Positions 20,367 to 31,469 of a stretch of 64,000 nucleotides of DNA are shown here, in pieces. Below the pieces are notes generated by a model. That model saw only the letters and a list, made by a program, of their open reading frames with translations. It was not told where the DNA came from and searched no databases. Numbering within the stretch: position 1 is the first letter of the stretch; every line of letters begins with the position of its first letter. The stretch spans positions 9,672,161 to 9,736,160 of the forward strand of contig CM045735.1 in NCBI GenBank assembly GCA_024760905.1, read 5' to 3'. The stretch comes from Plotosus lineatus. Taxonomy: Eukaryota > Chordata > Actinopteri > Siluriformes > Plotosidae. Made by a program: the position numbers and the translations under genes.

Positions 20367-20675
20367 GTAAGGCAAAGTCTGTTGGGTTTTTACACCAGAG
20401 CCTAGCGGCTCATCAGGCCGGTGCTTATCCCTGGTTTCTGTAGCGTGAAGCAACCAGGAGTTCAACTCCTCCTGGATGGGGGCGCTAGTCCATCACAGGT
20501 TACTCTCCCAGCATACTTTTACTGGTACCCATTTATACTGCTGGGTGAACAGAGGCACACTTGTGGTTGAGATCTTGCCCAGGGGTCTTAGCACGGTGAG
20601 GATCTCAGTGGGATTCGAACTCACAACCTCCCAATCTTGAGCGCAGCACCCTGACCACGACACCACCGGCCCCAC
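20367..20675 (-). mobile_element. SINE-D, complete, nested in SINE-B
   Basis: On the minus strand it has a tRNA-like head (ggtggtgtcgtggtcagg) with a good B box (gagttcgaatccc), then gacccctgggcaagatc, gggtaccagtaaaagt, ccaggaggagttgaactcc and a 3' end near aacccaacagac. The host SINE sequence aattaggattaag (20354-20366) recurs as aattaaggttaag (20676-20688), a 13-bp target-site duplication with one mismatch. Confidence 0.85.
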
Positions 20676-20859
20676 AATTAAGGTTAAGTAGTTCAGAAAA
20701 TGAATGAATGTATGAAAGGTTTATAGATGGAAGCTGTACTTTTGTCAGGTAAGAAGAGAAATCTCATGCCAAAGTCGGGACAGGTAAATTTATTTTTTTT
20801 CTAAGTAAACACTCTGCAGTGATTTATTATTGAGAAAACAGAGTATATAGTGTGGGCGC

Positions 20860-21165
20860 CTCATAAATAGTTTGTTTCGCCTCACTACAAGATGCTTCTG
20901 GGTCTGATTCCTGGGCTTGTGCTTGCATGTTTTCTTCATGTTTGCATGGGTTTCCTCCCACAGCCCAGAGACATGGCTGGAACAGACTGGCTGTTCCACA
21001 TTGCCATGAAGTGTACGTATGAATGATTGCGTCTGTGCTCTGCGCTATGCTATGGTCTGGTGAGCTGTTCAGGGTGTACCCCGCCTTCGCCCGTGTCGCG
21101 TCGGAGAGACGTCAGCCGGCCCTAGTAAGATTGAACGGTTCGGCAAAATAGAGAATATGTGAGTC
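20860..21165 (+). mobile_element. SINE-B
   Basis: It has gggtctgattcctgggcttg, gcatgggtttcctcccacag and gagctgttcagggtgtacc. It is diverged; the 3' tail ends near gaacggttcggcaaa. Confidence 0.7.
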
Positions 21166-21609
21166 TGTATCTTATTTGAATTCTCCACACTTCTTTAAAG
21201 TTCTGGCGCCATGTCCTTTAATATCCCACATCATTATTTACTCGTTATTAGTGTTCATGCAATTACGCAACAAATTAAAACGCACAATTTGATGCAGTAA
21301 ATCTAACATCTACACCATAAAACATCTGTTCTGACTAATTTGGATTCACACAACTGTGGATTTTATAGAACTTGATCTAAAGACGGCTTCACTTCACATC
21401 ATTTATGCTCGAGTTCAAGGTCTGTGTCTCAGCATGTGGATGACATTACCGCTTGTCAGATGTGCTAATAAATTCAGGTAAAACGGTGAAGCTCACAATA
21501 GACCCCGTCAATATTCCATGTCAGACAACAAGGATGACTAGACTTCTGCAAAGGACCTGCCCTTGAGAAACAGAGGAGAAGAAAAAGGGAGAAACTTGCA
21601 GAAACAGAG

Positions 21610-21651
<42 letters not shown>

Positions 21652-21829
21652 AATAAAGTATAAAACATTCAAACAGAATGCATCGGATCTCCCTCCTCCA
21701 CCTGTTCCAGGAGCATCACACACTCCTGTCACTCTACTCACACAATTCCCAAGGGATGGCTCACAGAATTACATCTTGACTCTGCACTGCTCCTGATAAG
21801 GGCTCCGTGCCCAGATGCACCACAGACGA

Positions 21830-21867
<38 letters not shown>

Positions 21868-22556
21868 CCCACTCTTCTCTCTTTTCATATTTTCAGCCTT
21901 GGATTCTTTCTCTGAGGTAAAAACATTACTCATCCTATTAGGGTTACAAATTCCGCAAGGCAAGAGCAGAAATTAATTTATCATTGGCAAAACATAATGC
22001 TAGATTTCCTGTCGCTTTCATTTCACAACCTTCTCCTATGTTTATTCTCTTGTCGGTTTAATTTTGCTAAACACAGTACATGTTTCTGCTTTGTTAGCTT
22101 TTTCGTTCTGTCAACAACACTTGTTTTGTGTTCACGTGCTTGTACATTACTACAAAGAAACCACATGCAGGTGCTCATTCATGGTGATCAGGTGCACATC
22201 AGGAAGCATAGACACAAGCACTTCAAAACGATGCAAATATTAACAAATCAATAAATATCCAGAATAGGACCGAGCTTAAAAATATTTGATGCGAGTTCTG
22301 AGATGTTAAGGCTATGGTGTTATCATAGTGTAAACAACTTTCCTAATTCCTTTATGTACTGTTAGCCACATCATGGCTGTCAAATAAATTAACACTCAGT
22401 GACAGTTCGATGACAGTAAATGAAGCTATACAGTTAAGCAGAAATGTCAGATCTTCAATAATAGGTCCAAGATAGAGGATCTTTAAAAAACACACAAAGA
22501 TGCCAACAAATTTGTCATATTCATCTTTTTTTTTTTACAACAGCATATAATACAAA
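21166..22556. other. Unrecognised sequence with two microsatellites
   Basis: It contains a GA run (21614-21649) and a CA run (21831-21865). Nothing else is recognised in about 1.4 kb. Confidence 0.5.
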
Positions 22557-22558
22557 TA

Positions 22559-23037
22559 CAGGGATCGCTCCCTTTACGCGGTTAATTGGAACCGAGATCC
22601 AACTGCGACCACTGAATTTCGCGAAGTAGGATCAACCCCCCCCAACTGACTTATACTTACATGTATATGTGTATATAATATCAATAAATACATATTCAAT
22701 GCAATAAATGCTTATAATAATAATTAAACATTCAAAAATAATGCATAAGATGTGTTCTAGGTCGACTTTGGGGTCTCTACCCGGTTGGATATGCCTGAAA
22801 CTCCACACCAGGGAGGCGTTCGGGAGGCATTCTAACATGCTGGAGGGACAATGTCTCTCGGCTTGTCTGGGAACGCCTCGGTGTTCCCCCGGAAGAGCTG
22901 GAGGAAGTGGCTGGGGAGATGAATGTCTGGATCTCTTTGCTTAGGTTGCTGCCCCCGCGACCTGATCCCGGATTAAGCGGAAGAAGATGAGATGTATAAG
23001 ATGTAAATAAAATATAAATACACATGCATACAAACGT

Positions 23038-23078
<41 letters not shown>

Positions 23079-23337
23079 AATGCGCATGCACGCAATCAGA
23101 TGCGCATCTCACATACAAATGTAAGTAGTTTCGATAAGAGGTTATGGGTTGTTTTTTGTTTTTGTTTGTTTGGGATTTTTTTTTTTTTTTTGCATAATTG
23201 GCATTTTCCTTAACTTTTTATCCTATTCTTCATTAATTTCCTTATTTTTTAATTCGATGAATATTAAAAAAAAAAAAAAAAAAACACAATGCATTGGAGA
23301 AGCACGGATTGAAGCGCGAAGTAGCGAGGGATCCCTG
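22559..23337 (+). mobile_element. MITE-1 copy 2, with nested Rex3
   Basis: Ends are cagggatcgctccctttacg and, reversed, cagggatccctcgctac, each next to TA. The interior matches copy 1, including ttcgcgaagtaggatcaacc, ataaatgcttataataat and the T-rich/A-rich tracts. It also contains a CA run (about 23039-23074). A 239-bp Rex3 fragment interrupts it. Confidence 0.78.
22754..22992 (+). mobile_element. Rex3 3' end nested in MITE-1
   Basis: Translated, it gives the Rex3 C-terminal tail (RLGVPPEELEEVAGEMN-like, LLRLLPPRPDPG), followed by aagcggaagaagatgagatg, the short GATG-type end. tgcataagatgt (22742-22753) and tgtataagatgt (22993-23004) form a 12-bp target-site duplication with one mismatch. 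This shows the 3' end that the 4.85-kb copy has lost. Confidence 0.85.
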
Positions 23338-23371
23338 TATTATATATTCTAAATAACATACAATGACTTGA

Positions 23372-23728
23372 GGGGTGTATGGCGGTGCAATGGTTAGCAC
23401 ATCTGCCTGAAAGCAAGAGGGCCTGAGCTTGATTCCCGGGCTTGGGCATGTATGTGTGGAGTTTGCATGTTGTCTCCCTGCTTGCATGGGTTTCCTCAAT
23501 GTACAGTACTCTGGTTTCCTCCTACAGTCCAAAAAGTTGCACAGTATGCTAATTGATTTTTCCAAATCGCCACTAGGTGTCAATGTGAGTGTGGATGGTT
23601 TTATGTGTTGGCCCTGCAATGATCTGGAAAGTTGTTCAGAGTGTAGCTTACCTTCATCCAGAGTTGGCTGAGATGGGCCCAGCCTCCCCGCAACCCTACT
23701 TACGACTAAATAGCTTAGAAAATGAATG
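23372..23728 (+). mobile_element. SINE-B (first of a four-SINE array)
   Basis: ggcggtgcaatggttagcac and gagcttgattcccggg mark the head; gtgtggagtttgcatgttgt and aatgatctggaaagttgttc the body; the tail ends at agaaaatgaatg. Confidence 0.8.
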
Positions 23729-23736
23729 TTCTTGAG

Positions 23737-24112
23737 AAGTGGCAAGGTGGTGTAGTGGTCAGCGCGTTCGTTTCACAGCAATACAGTTTTGGGTTCGAGC
23801 TCTGAGCTCAGTAAGGGTGCTTCTGTGGAATGTTTGTATGGTCTCCTTGTGACTGTGTGGATTCCTCCGAGTACTTTGGTTTACTCCAACGCTCCAAAGA
23901 CCTGCACATTTGGCTAATTGGATATTCTTGATTGCCAGGTGTGAATGGAAGTATGAATGTTTATGTGGCTGTGTTGGCCCTCTGATGGTCCAACAAGCTA
24001 TTCAAGGTTTGCCCTTTCTTTGCATGTGGCTGCCTGGGTTGACTCCCAGTGCTGGCTTCAGACTTCCAGTGACCCTAATAAAGCATAAAGTTGTTCGGAA
24101 AATGACATGAAA
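23737..24112 (+). mobile_element. SINE-B (second of the array)
   Basis: ggtggtgtagtggtcagcgc, B box gggttcgagctc, body tggtttactccaacgctcc. It is a diverged copy ending near gttcggaaaatgac. Confidence 0.75.
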
Positions 24113-24139
24113 TTGAAACAAATGCAATTGGAATCTATT

Positions 24140-24490
24140 GTATCACGATGGTGGTCAGCACGTCCACCTCAGAAAAAAAAATCCTAGGTTGGAGTTCTGG
24201 GCTTGAATGTTTCTGAGTGGAGTTTGTGTGTTCCTCCTGTGCTTGTGCAGATTGTCTCTGGGTATTCTGGTACCCTCCTGCCCCCATTCCAGTCCAAAGA
24301 CATGCACATTATGCTAACTGGTCAGCCCAAATCGGGCCTAGATTTAAAAGTGAGTGTGAATGGTTGTGTTTACGCTGCTTCGCAATAATCTGGCAAGCAG
24401 TTAAGGGTGGACGCCACATTCACACAGTGACAGCTAATTCAGGCCTCTTTGTGATGATGGAAGGATTAAGTATTTTGGGACATTAGTGAG
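24140..24490 (+). mobile_element. SINE-B (third of the array)
   Basis: ggtggtcagcacgtccacc, ggagtttgtgtgttcctcc and gtccaaagacatgcacatt. The 3' tail is eroded. Confidence 0.7.
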
Positions 24491-24537
24491 GAGTCAACGA
24501 GTGAGTACAGTGTTTTGACAGGATTTTGATGTAGGCT

Positions 24538-24867
24538 TGGGCAGTGGTGGCCTGATGGTAAAGATGCTGGATTACTGCTCCTAAGGTTGGGGGTTCTAGC
24601 CCCATCCTCAACAGGTTGTCATTGTCCCCCCGCCCCAGTGCAGCTCACGAGGTTATCAAAGGCCAGCCATGTCTCTCACTGTCTGTGGTGGGAGGTTCAC
24701 GTAAAAGAACTATTGCTGACTTTTAACAAGAGTAGCTGCAAAGCCGTCAGCAGGTTTCCACCCTGCGATGGCCTGGTGAGCTGTCCGGGGTGTACTCTGC
24801 CCTTGCCCAGAGTTAGCCCCTTGACCTTAATTAGGATTAATCAGTTTCAGAAAATGAATGAATAGAT
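24538..24867 (+). mobile_element. SINE-A with SINE-B-type tail (fourth of the array)
   Basis: ggcagtggtggcctgatgg (A box), gggggttctagcccc (B box), aggttatcaaaggccagcc, aaagaactattgctgac and the tail agtttcagaaaatgaatg. Confidence 0.85.
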
Positions 24868-24879
24868 CTGGGCTCAGAC

Positions 24880-25150
24880 TGCATTATTTTGAACTTCTTT
24901 TTATGAAGCCTTTCTTTAGATAGACTGGATTTGGGCTGTGCGTTGTTGTTGATGTTGTTGTGCTGGAAGATAATTTTTTTTTTCTTGAGCCTCAGCTGCT
25001 AAAAAGAATTCTCAATTTGGAACTGTGATTCCCTCTAGCTTGACTAAACCATCAGTCCCAGTTAAAGAGAAGCAGCCCCATAGCATGATGCTATCACCAT
25101 CGTGCTTCATTATGGGTATAGTGTTCTTTTAATAGGCTTGCAGCATCTGC
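24880..25150 (+). repeat. Dispersed-repeat fragment, class uncertain
   Basis: The part agcagccccatagcatgatg, ctatcaccatcgtgcttca (about 25070-25115) resembles a motif very common in fish genomes. I recognise it only as a repeat; it may belong to a DNA transposon. Confidence 0.4.
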
Positions 25151-25154
25151 AAAG

Positions 25155-25400
25155 TGATTAGCATGGGGTGCAAGTAGTTCCTCCAGGTATTCTGATTTCC
25201 TCCCACAATTTAAAGACATTTACATTAGGCTATTCAAAATTGACCCGACATGAGAATGTGAATGTGAATAACTGTGTGTGTCTGTTGCCCTGAAATGTAT
25301 TGGTGAGCTGTTCAATGTGGACTCTGCCTTCGCCCCGAATCGGCTGAGACAAGCTCCAGCCTTCCCCTGACCTTAGTAGGATTTAGAGGCTCGGTAAATG
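25155..25400 (+). mobile_element. SINE-B 3' part
   Basis: tcctccaggtattctgattt, cccacaatttaaagacattt, ggtgagctgttcaatgtgg and the tail cggtaaatg. Confidence 0.7.
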
Positions 25401-25488
25401 TAAAAAAGTATTAATTTTAATTATTTAAAGTTTTGAAGGTATTTCTTTAACTGTATTTATGTGATTTAATATGACTATGTGTATGAAC

Positions 25489-25715
25489 AGGCAGCATGGT
25501 GCCATAGTGGTGGGTAGCACATAAGCCTCACAGCATGAAGGGCCTACAAATCCGAGGCTTGGTGTTGCTGTTTTTGTTTTGAAGTTTATATGTTCTCCCT
25601 GAACATGAGTGGGTTTTCTCCCACATTCTAGAAGCATGCCTATTACGGTTATTAGCCATTCCAAATTGCCCCAGGAGTGAATGTGAATGGTTCTGTGTGG
25701 GTGAATGTGAGTGGG
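25489..25715 (+). mobile_element. SINE-B, 3'-truncated
   Basis: ggcagcatggtgccatagtgg, gaagtttatatgttctccct and gccattccaaattgcccc. Confidence 0.7.
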
Positions 25716-25766
25716 ATTGGTATTTAGTGGGCAGTGGTTCATGGTTAATTCATAATAAATAATAAT

Positions 25767-25868
25767 CTTAGTGGTTAATGCGATGGGTCACTAATCTGAA
25801 GGTCAGTGGTTCAATCCTGATTGTCACCCTTGAGCAAGGCCCGTAACCCTCAATTGCTCAGTTGTATA
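25767..25868 (+). mobile_element. SINE-E head
   Basis: cttagtggttaatgcg, B box gtggttcaatcctg, cacccttgagcaaggcccg and caattgctcagttgta. An inverted copy lies at 26215-26325. Confidence 0.7.
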
Positions 25869-25902
25869 CATACATACATACATACATACATGCATATATA
25901 TA

Positions 25903-25995
<93 letters not shown>
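25869..25995 (+). repeat. CATA / CTAT / TA compound microsatellite
   Basis: CATACATA, then about 10 CTAT units, then a long TA run. Confidence 0.95.
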
Positions 25996-25998
<3 letters not shown>

Positions 25999-26009
25999 TA
26001 TGATGTGTT

Positions 26010-26200
26010 CATTTCATTCTCCTCCAGGTGCTCCGGTTTCCTCCCACAATCCCACAATCCAAAGACATGCCCCGTAGGTTAATTGGCCGTTCTAAATTGC
26101 CCATAGGTTCGCATCGTGCAGAAGGCAATGGCAAACCATTGCACTAATCCTGCCAAGAAAACCTTCATGGTGGGTCGCCAATAGTCGTCCTACGACTCGG
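26010..26200 (+). mobile_element. Mosaic SINE-like fragment
   Basis: SINE-B words (ctccggtttcctcccacaat, taattggccgttctaaattg) are followed by gaaggcaatggcaaaccatt and gtcgccaatagtcgtcc, a tail type not seen elsewhere in the window. Confidence 0.5.
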
Positions 26201-26214
26201 GCAAATATATATAT

Positions 26215-26325
26215 ACAACTGAGCAATTGAGGGTTACAGGCATTGCTCAAGGGCCCAACAGTGGTGACTATCAGGATTGAACCACTGACCTTCAGATTCG
26301 TGACCCATCACATTAACCACTAAGA
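26215..26325 (-). mobile_element. SINE-E head, reverse orientation
   Basis: The minus strand matches the copy at 25767-25868, including the same B box (ggttcaatcctga). Confidence 0.7.
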
Positions 26326-26334
26326 TTATGTGCT

Positions 26335-26475
26335 GTAAAGGTGTGTGCACTGGCCCTGCAAAGGACAGACAATTTGTTCAGGGTGTAATCCCCCTTTACT
26401 CAGAGTTGGCTGAAATAACCATCAGCCTAGCAGTAACTCTAGTAAAATTAGGCAGTTCAGTAAATGAATTCACAA
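26335..26475 (+). mobile_element. SINE-B tail fragment
   Basis: gcactggccctgcaaagg, gttcagggtgtaatccccc and aggcagttcagtaaatgaat. Confidence 0.6.
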
Positions 26476-26544
26476 TAAATGAATGTAACAAAGTTCATCA
26501 TATTTAATAGAATCATTACGAATTTGGTGCATCATCCATGTGAG

Positions 26545-26880
26545 CTAATTAGCTGAAACTCTCACGGGAGGGAGGGACGGCATTATGTTCATTTCACTGT
26601 CACTCACAGTGATTGCCAGCCAATCTTGGGTGTTTGTGAGCTCATTCGTACGAGGGGCCGATAGTGCTTTCCTTATGAGTGTGTTCAACTTCCCCCGAGT
26701 GCACATGGTGCTGCAGTTCAAAAAGAGGCCGGCAGTCAGTGCTGCATGTCTCGGAGGGTGTGTGTGCATGGCATACTTTTGTCCCTCTAAGGTCGGTAGT
26801 GGTCATGTGATAGGAAAGGCAGTACTTGATGGGTGAGGATTGGATATGACCAAATTTGGGAGAAAATTGGGGAAAAGAAA
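26545..26880 (+). mobile_element. SINE-C dispersed repeat, second copy
   Basis: It shares ctgtcactcacagtgattgc, gtttgtgagctcattcgta, gtgcacatggtgctgcagttc and tgatgggtgaggattgg with the copy at 12.46-12.82 kb. Confidence 0.55.
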
Positions 26881-26889
26881 AATTAAAAT

Positions 26890-28152
26890 AATAATAAAAA
26901 AAACTATTACAAATTATTTTCCACAACAATAGATGTGGTTTTAATTCTTACCCTTAACAAAACATGGTAGAGAAAGTCTCATCTATTATTCAGAGGGAAG
27001 GTGACAGCAAGCGGTTTGACCCATTTTGAAGTCCATAGCTCCTGTCATCCCCTATCAGCACTGCAGCAGGAGCGTCTCTCCTAGACTCATGCTATTCTGA
27101 GAGCACCAAGCATCCACAGTTGACCTGGGGTTGTACTCACAAAGCCTGCATTCTGCTGCAACGATCTCCTCAGAGCTCAGGTACAAACAGTCTGAGATCA
27201 CTCACAACCCTGGACCCAGCATCCTTCCCAGATCAGTCGAGGTCACAGGCATGCTTTTTCTTGCTTGTGGTTGCAAAACTCAAATGAATGGCAACATTCA
27301 CAGACAAGATTGGGGAGTGTTTGTAAAATGCAGTAACACTACGGATGATGAACTGGTGAATTAATATGCAAATGTAATCAGTAGGCCAAAAGCTGAAAGA
27401 AAACACACTGATTATAAGGGGTTGATATTAAGCGATTGTGAATATGAAGTGATACAATCCAAGGTGATTCATGCAAGCAAAATAGGCCGTCACTTGGCTC
27501 AATACCTCAACTCCCTATAAATGTCAAAGGTCACACTCTATGCCTCTCCACTCAATTTCCACATGCAGGATTAAATAATGAGCCCACAGATGGGAGAGAC
27601 AGCCCTGCTGGGAGACGGTCTTAAAATTTGACACCACCACTAAATTAACCACCTGTTACTAAAACAGGGGGCCGAAATTTGCGAGGAATACCAGATCACA
27701 CCTGGCAACACTTCAGGAATGATAAGCAAGCCATGGGAGGTGAAACATATTCGGTGTCGGTGATATTTGATTTGGAAATCAGGCTGTTTAATTGGTTTAT
27801 GAAAGAATCTCCGGCCATCTTCATGCTAATCCCACCAAATTAAATTTGACCATATTATGGAGAGATAGTCCATCCAGTTTTTCATTAAACATCCACCTGA
27901 TATTTACACATTTAAGAATTTCAGAATGAATCTGTTTAATAAGAATCCTGTTTCCCTTCATTCACTCTGCATATAGATTATATTAATGCAGGTACTAAGT
28001 AAAGGAATATGTTTCTTAAAAGCAGTTACACGGCTTCATCCATGTCACATATCTCAGGTAGCACAAGGTCATGGCTCGTCTTTAGTGTGTCATCATGTGG
28101 AGCTCAGTGCATTCAGTCAGGCTACATTAACCTCAGCATGGTGGAGCAGCAT
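26890..28152. other. Repeat-free unrecognised block
   Basis: About 1.26 kb without any SINE, MITE or LINE word I recognise and without a convincing coding frame. It could be conserved non-coding sequence of a neighbouring gene, but I have no alignment. Confidence 0.4.
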
Positions 28153-28191
28153 GACACACACACACACACATACACACATACACACACATTG
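28153..28191 (+). repeat. CA dinucleotide microsatellite
   Basis: Imperfect CA/CATA units. Confidence 0.9.
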
Positions 28192-28650
28192 ACAACTTAA
28201 GGGCAGATTGTTGACATTCCTAAGGGCAGTAATTTCATAGAGAAATTGCTTTACCCTGACGATTTTTATTTTATTTATAATTTGAACACACGACCTTGTC
28301 AAATTCTTATTTCCGATTGCCGTTGTTTCATTTCCTACAACAGTTTTACCATCAGAGCTCACATAATCACATTAAAATGTTTGCTTTTCATTATCATTTT
28401 AATATTATTGGTTAATTTATAATGTGGTGTATGGTGGAGGCTCGAAATCTATATTTCATAAAAGTAAAGATTTAGGCGCTGCCTAAAAGAAGAGCTCCTG
28501 ATATCTATCTCTGCTGATAGATGCTCAATGATAGTGTTATATTAATAGCATGGCGTCTATACATCCTAAATTAAATTCAATCCTGGAGGAAATAAATAAA
28601 CAAGCCTTCTCTCCATTTCCTAAATTTGTTTTGGAGCAATAAACAAAACT
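28192..28650. other. Unrecognised AT-rich sequence
   Basis: Nothing recognised. Confidence 0.5.
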
Positions 28651-28882
28651 TTAATTAACAATTCCTCCTCTAAACACATATTACTAGCTTGCTAAATTTT
28701 TGCATTTGTTTAAATTACTCATAAATTACTCATATATCTTGGTGGGTTAATTATCCATTTAACAATTATTTATTTATTTAATTAACAATTCCTCTTGTAA
28801 ACACCTATTACTAGCTAGCTAATTTTTTGCATGTGTTTAAATTACTCATATATCTTGCTGGGTTAGTTATCCATTTAACAAG
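28651..28882 (+). repeat. Tandem direct duplication, about 127-bp spacing
   Basis: The unit starting ttaattaacaattcctcctc at 28651 recurs at 28778 as ttaattaacaattcctcttg. Each is followed by cctattactagct-like, tttaaattactcat and ttatccatttaacaa words. The copies have diverged by small indels. Confidence 0.8.
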
Positions 28883-29942
28883 TTTATGTTCCGTGTTGCC
28901 ATTCATTGTTTGTACTGTTTTGCTTAATAAAATTTGTTTGCCTATCTGAGTTACATTATGAGTTTTTCTGGCACGGACACAGGACAACCACCAAAGCCAT
29001 TTTCCATGCCTATTGGGCTCTGCTCAGGAGCTCACCAGCTAACATGTTCTTTAACAGAGTATATTCTCAACCATTCATTTGCCAAATTACTTAATCCTAC
29101 TATGGTCACAGTGGGGATGCAGACTCTTTGCAAAGGTATGGTGCACCCAGAACAGCTTGTCTGTCCTGGCAGTGCCAAAATAAACAAGAAACAGCCCCAT
29201 TGCTTATATAGTTTAAGTGACATCAGCCTGTAAACGTAACAAAAGTAACATTCACGTATACATACTGGAAGCAGTGCAGGCAAGAGACATGCAGCAAAAT
29301 GAAAAGAATAGACTTTTGGAAATAAATTAATACAAATTTATTGGAACAAATAATGGAATTAAAGTTTTAAATGAAGGACAGTGCTTCTGATAGTATTGAG
29401 GCCAGCAGAAAAGGCCTTGCTGGCCCTGGCAGCTCATCGCTCGTCAGCTCTGAGGTTTGAATACAGAATCTTCTCATAGTGATCCAACAGTGTTAACTAA
29501 TCAGCCACCTTGCTGCCTTGAAGTATTTGGTGTGACTGTCATCGATTTATGTAGAATTAACATGATCCAATTACATGATAAAAAGTCATGAGTATGTTTG
29601 TGCTGGCAGACAAAAAAGAATATATAAGTTAAATTAAAAAAATTAAGCCACGTGTGGGATGATACGTAACACAGTGGGTAATGCTTCCACCTCATAGGCC
29701 CGAGGTCTTGGACTTGAGCCTGAGCTTGGAGGAGTATGCTGAATTGGATTTTATTCTCGGGTTTTGAATATTCATGATGTAATCAAATCATGATAGCTAT
29801 CTGAAATAGATGTCAATAATACAGCTCAGTTATTACATACATTGGAACCAACATGCACAGGAGAACCAGGTTTCTATTATTCCTTCATAGGTAAAGTCTT
29901 CAGAATGGAGGACGTTTTATGTTTCTCTGGAACATGACAAAT

Positions 29943-29946
<4 letters not shown>
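28883..29946. other. Mostly unrecognised, with SINE-B scraps
   Basis: Degenerate SINE-B-like pieces appear at about 29075-29165 (minus), 29410-29515 (minus; gctctgaggtttgaatac) and 29665-29740 (plus; gtgggtaatgcttccacc). No gene was recognised. Confidence 0.4.

Positions 29947-29979
<33 letters not shown>
29947..29979 (+). repeat. TG dinucleotide microsatellite
   Basis: About 16 TG units. Confidence 0.9.
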
Positions 29980-29984
<5 letters not shown>

Positions 29985-30002
29985 AATTGTATATATTGAG
30001 AG

Positions 30003-30341
30003 ATTTCCTTTCGGCTTTTCCCTTTATCAGGGGTCGCCACAGCGAATGATTCGCACATTTGATTTGGCATAGGTTTTTATGTCAGATGCCCTTCCTGACA
30101 CAACCCTTTAGCAAAGGACAGAAAAACGCTGACGGCTATGAAGCTACACTTTACGAAAGTCAGCAATGGTTCTTTTACATGCCTCTCGCCATAGACAGTG
30201 AGAGACATGGCCGGCCTTTGATAACCCAGTTAGCTGCAATGGGGAACAGTGATAACCTTGTGGAAAGTGTGACTCGATGTGCATATGTGAAGCGATCCAG
30301 CCCCCTATACCACCAGGCCACCACTACCCACTGTTTAATCG
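30003..30341 (-). mobile_element. SINE-A with RTE2-type tail, reverse orientation
   Basis: On the minus strand the head has ggtggcctggtgg and the body gttatcaaaggccggcc and gaaccattgctgac. Instead of the SINE-B-type end, the 3' part is gggttgtgtcaggaaggg followed by tcgctgtggcgacccctga and gccgaaaggaaatc, the end of RTE2. The B-box region is eroded. Confidence 0.85.
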
Positions 30342-30428
30342 TATTTACTATAATAAGAAAAAACAAAAGGCTGGTTAAGGATTCTTTGTTTATGTAGTCG
30401 CCATAATGTAATGTGACCTTCCAGAATA

Positions 30429-30906
30429 CAAGGATCCCTCACTTTCTGTGGTTAATAGGGACCAAGACACACACACCTCCCCACGACCGCCGATGTCCGC
30501 GAAGTAGGATCGACCCCCTTGACTGATGTATACATACGTGTATATGTGTATATAATATCAATAAATACATATTCAACACTATAAATGCTTATAATTAAAC
30601 ATTCTAAAATAATGCACAAGATGTAAATAAAATATAAATACACATACATACTGATGGGCATCTCACCTAAAAATGTAAGTAGTTTTGTTGGGGGGTTTTG
30701 GGTTGGGGATTTTTTTGTTTTTGTTTGTTTAGGGGTTTTTTTTTTTTTTTTTGCATAATTGCCCTTGTTTTGTAGCAATTTCCTTAACTTTGTCCCTATT
30801 TTTCCTTAATTTTCTTATTTTTTAAATTTTTCGATGAATATTCTTGAAAAATCCGTGATGCACTGAAGCCGCAGGAACTGAAGCATGAAATAGCGAGGGA
30901 TCACTG
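30429..30906 (+). mobile_element. MITE-1 copy 3
   Basis: caaggatccctcactttctg at the left and tagcgagggatcactg at the right, both flanked by TA. The interior keeps gtccgcgaagtaggatcga and the T-rich/A-rich tracts. Its ends are the most diverged of the family. Confidence 0.75.
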
Positions 30907-30948
30907 TATAGTGTTTAACTATAACTGGTAAAAAAAATGGAAAAGAGA

Positions 30949-31240
30949 TAGGGTGACACAGTGGTGCAATTGTAAGCACTTCTGCCTCACAGCACGCAGG
31001 TCCTGAGTTCAAATCCCAGACTCAGTGAGGGCATTTCTGTTTGAATGTTCTCCCTGTGCTCATGTGGGTTTTCTCTGGATAATCCTGTTTCCTTCTGAAG
31101 TCCAAAGATATGCACATTAGGCTGAATAGCTGCTCAAGATTGCCCCTAGGCATGAGTAGAAAAAAGTTGTGTGTGTTGGATGTGTCCTGTTTTCACCCAC
31201 AAATTTCTTGTGACCTTAATAATAAAAAGACGTTTAAGTA
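30949..31240 (+). mobile_element. SINE-B
   Basis: ggtgacacagtggtgcaatt, B box gagttcaaatccc, atgttctccctgtgctcatg and caaagatatgcacattagg. Confidence 0.78.
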
Positions 31241-31261
31241 ATGTTTGAGTTGTTAAAAATA

Positions 31262-31469
31262 CAACGCCAGAGTAGTGTCGTGGTGAGCAATTCCATATAA
31301 CAGCAAGCAGGTCCTGAGTTTGAGTCCTAGACTCAGTGAGAGCATTTCTGTGTGGAGTTTGCATGTGCTTTGCATGGGTTTGATCCATGTACTCCAATTT
31401 CCTCCCACTGTCCAAAGACGTAGCTGTTCAGGGTGTACCCGACCTTTGTATAATGTCCCTGACATGCTC
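31262..31469 (+). mobile_element. SINE-B with internal deletion
   Basis: B box gagtttgagtcct, gtgtggagtttgcatgtgc and tccaaagacgtagctgttc. The last word joins the centre directly to the 3' part, so roughly 100 bases are missing. Confidence 0.7.

Noticed and set aside
25865..25995. CRISPR-like array in CTAT/TA repeats
   Set aside because: Simple tetranucleotide and dinucleotide repeats without spacers; vertebrate context.
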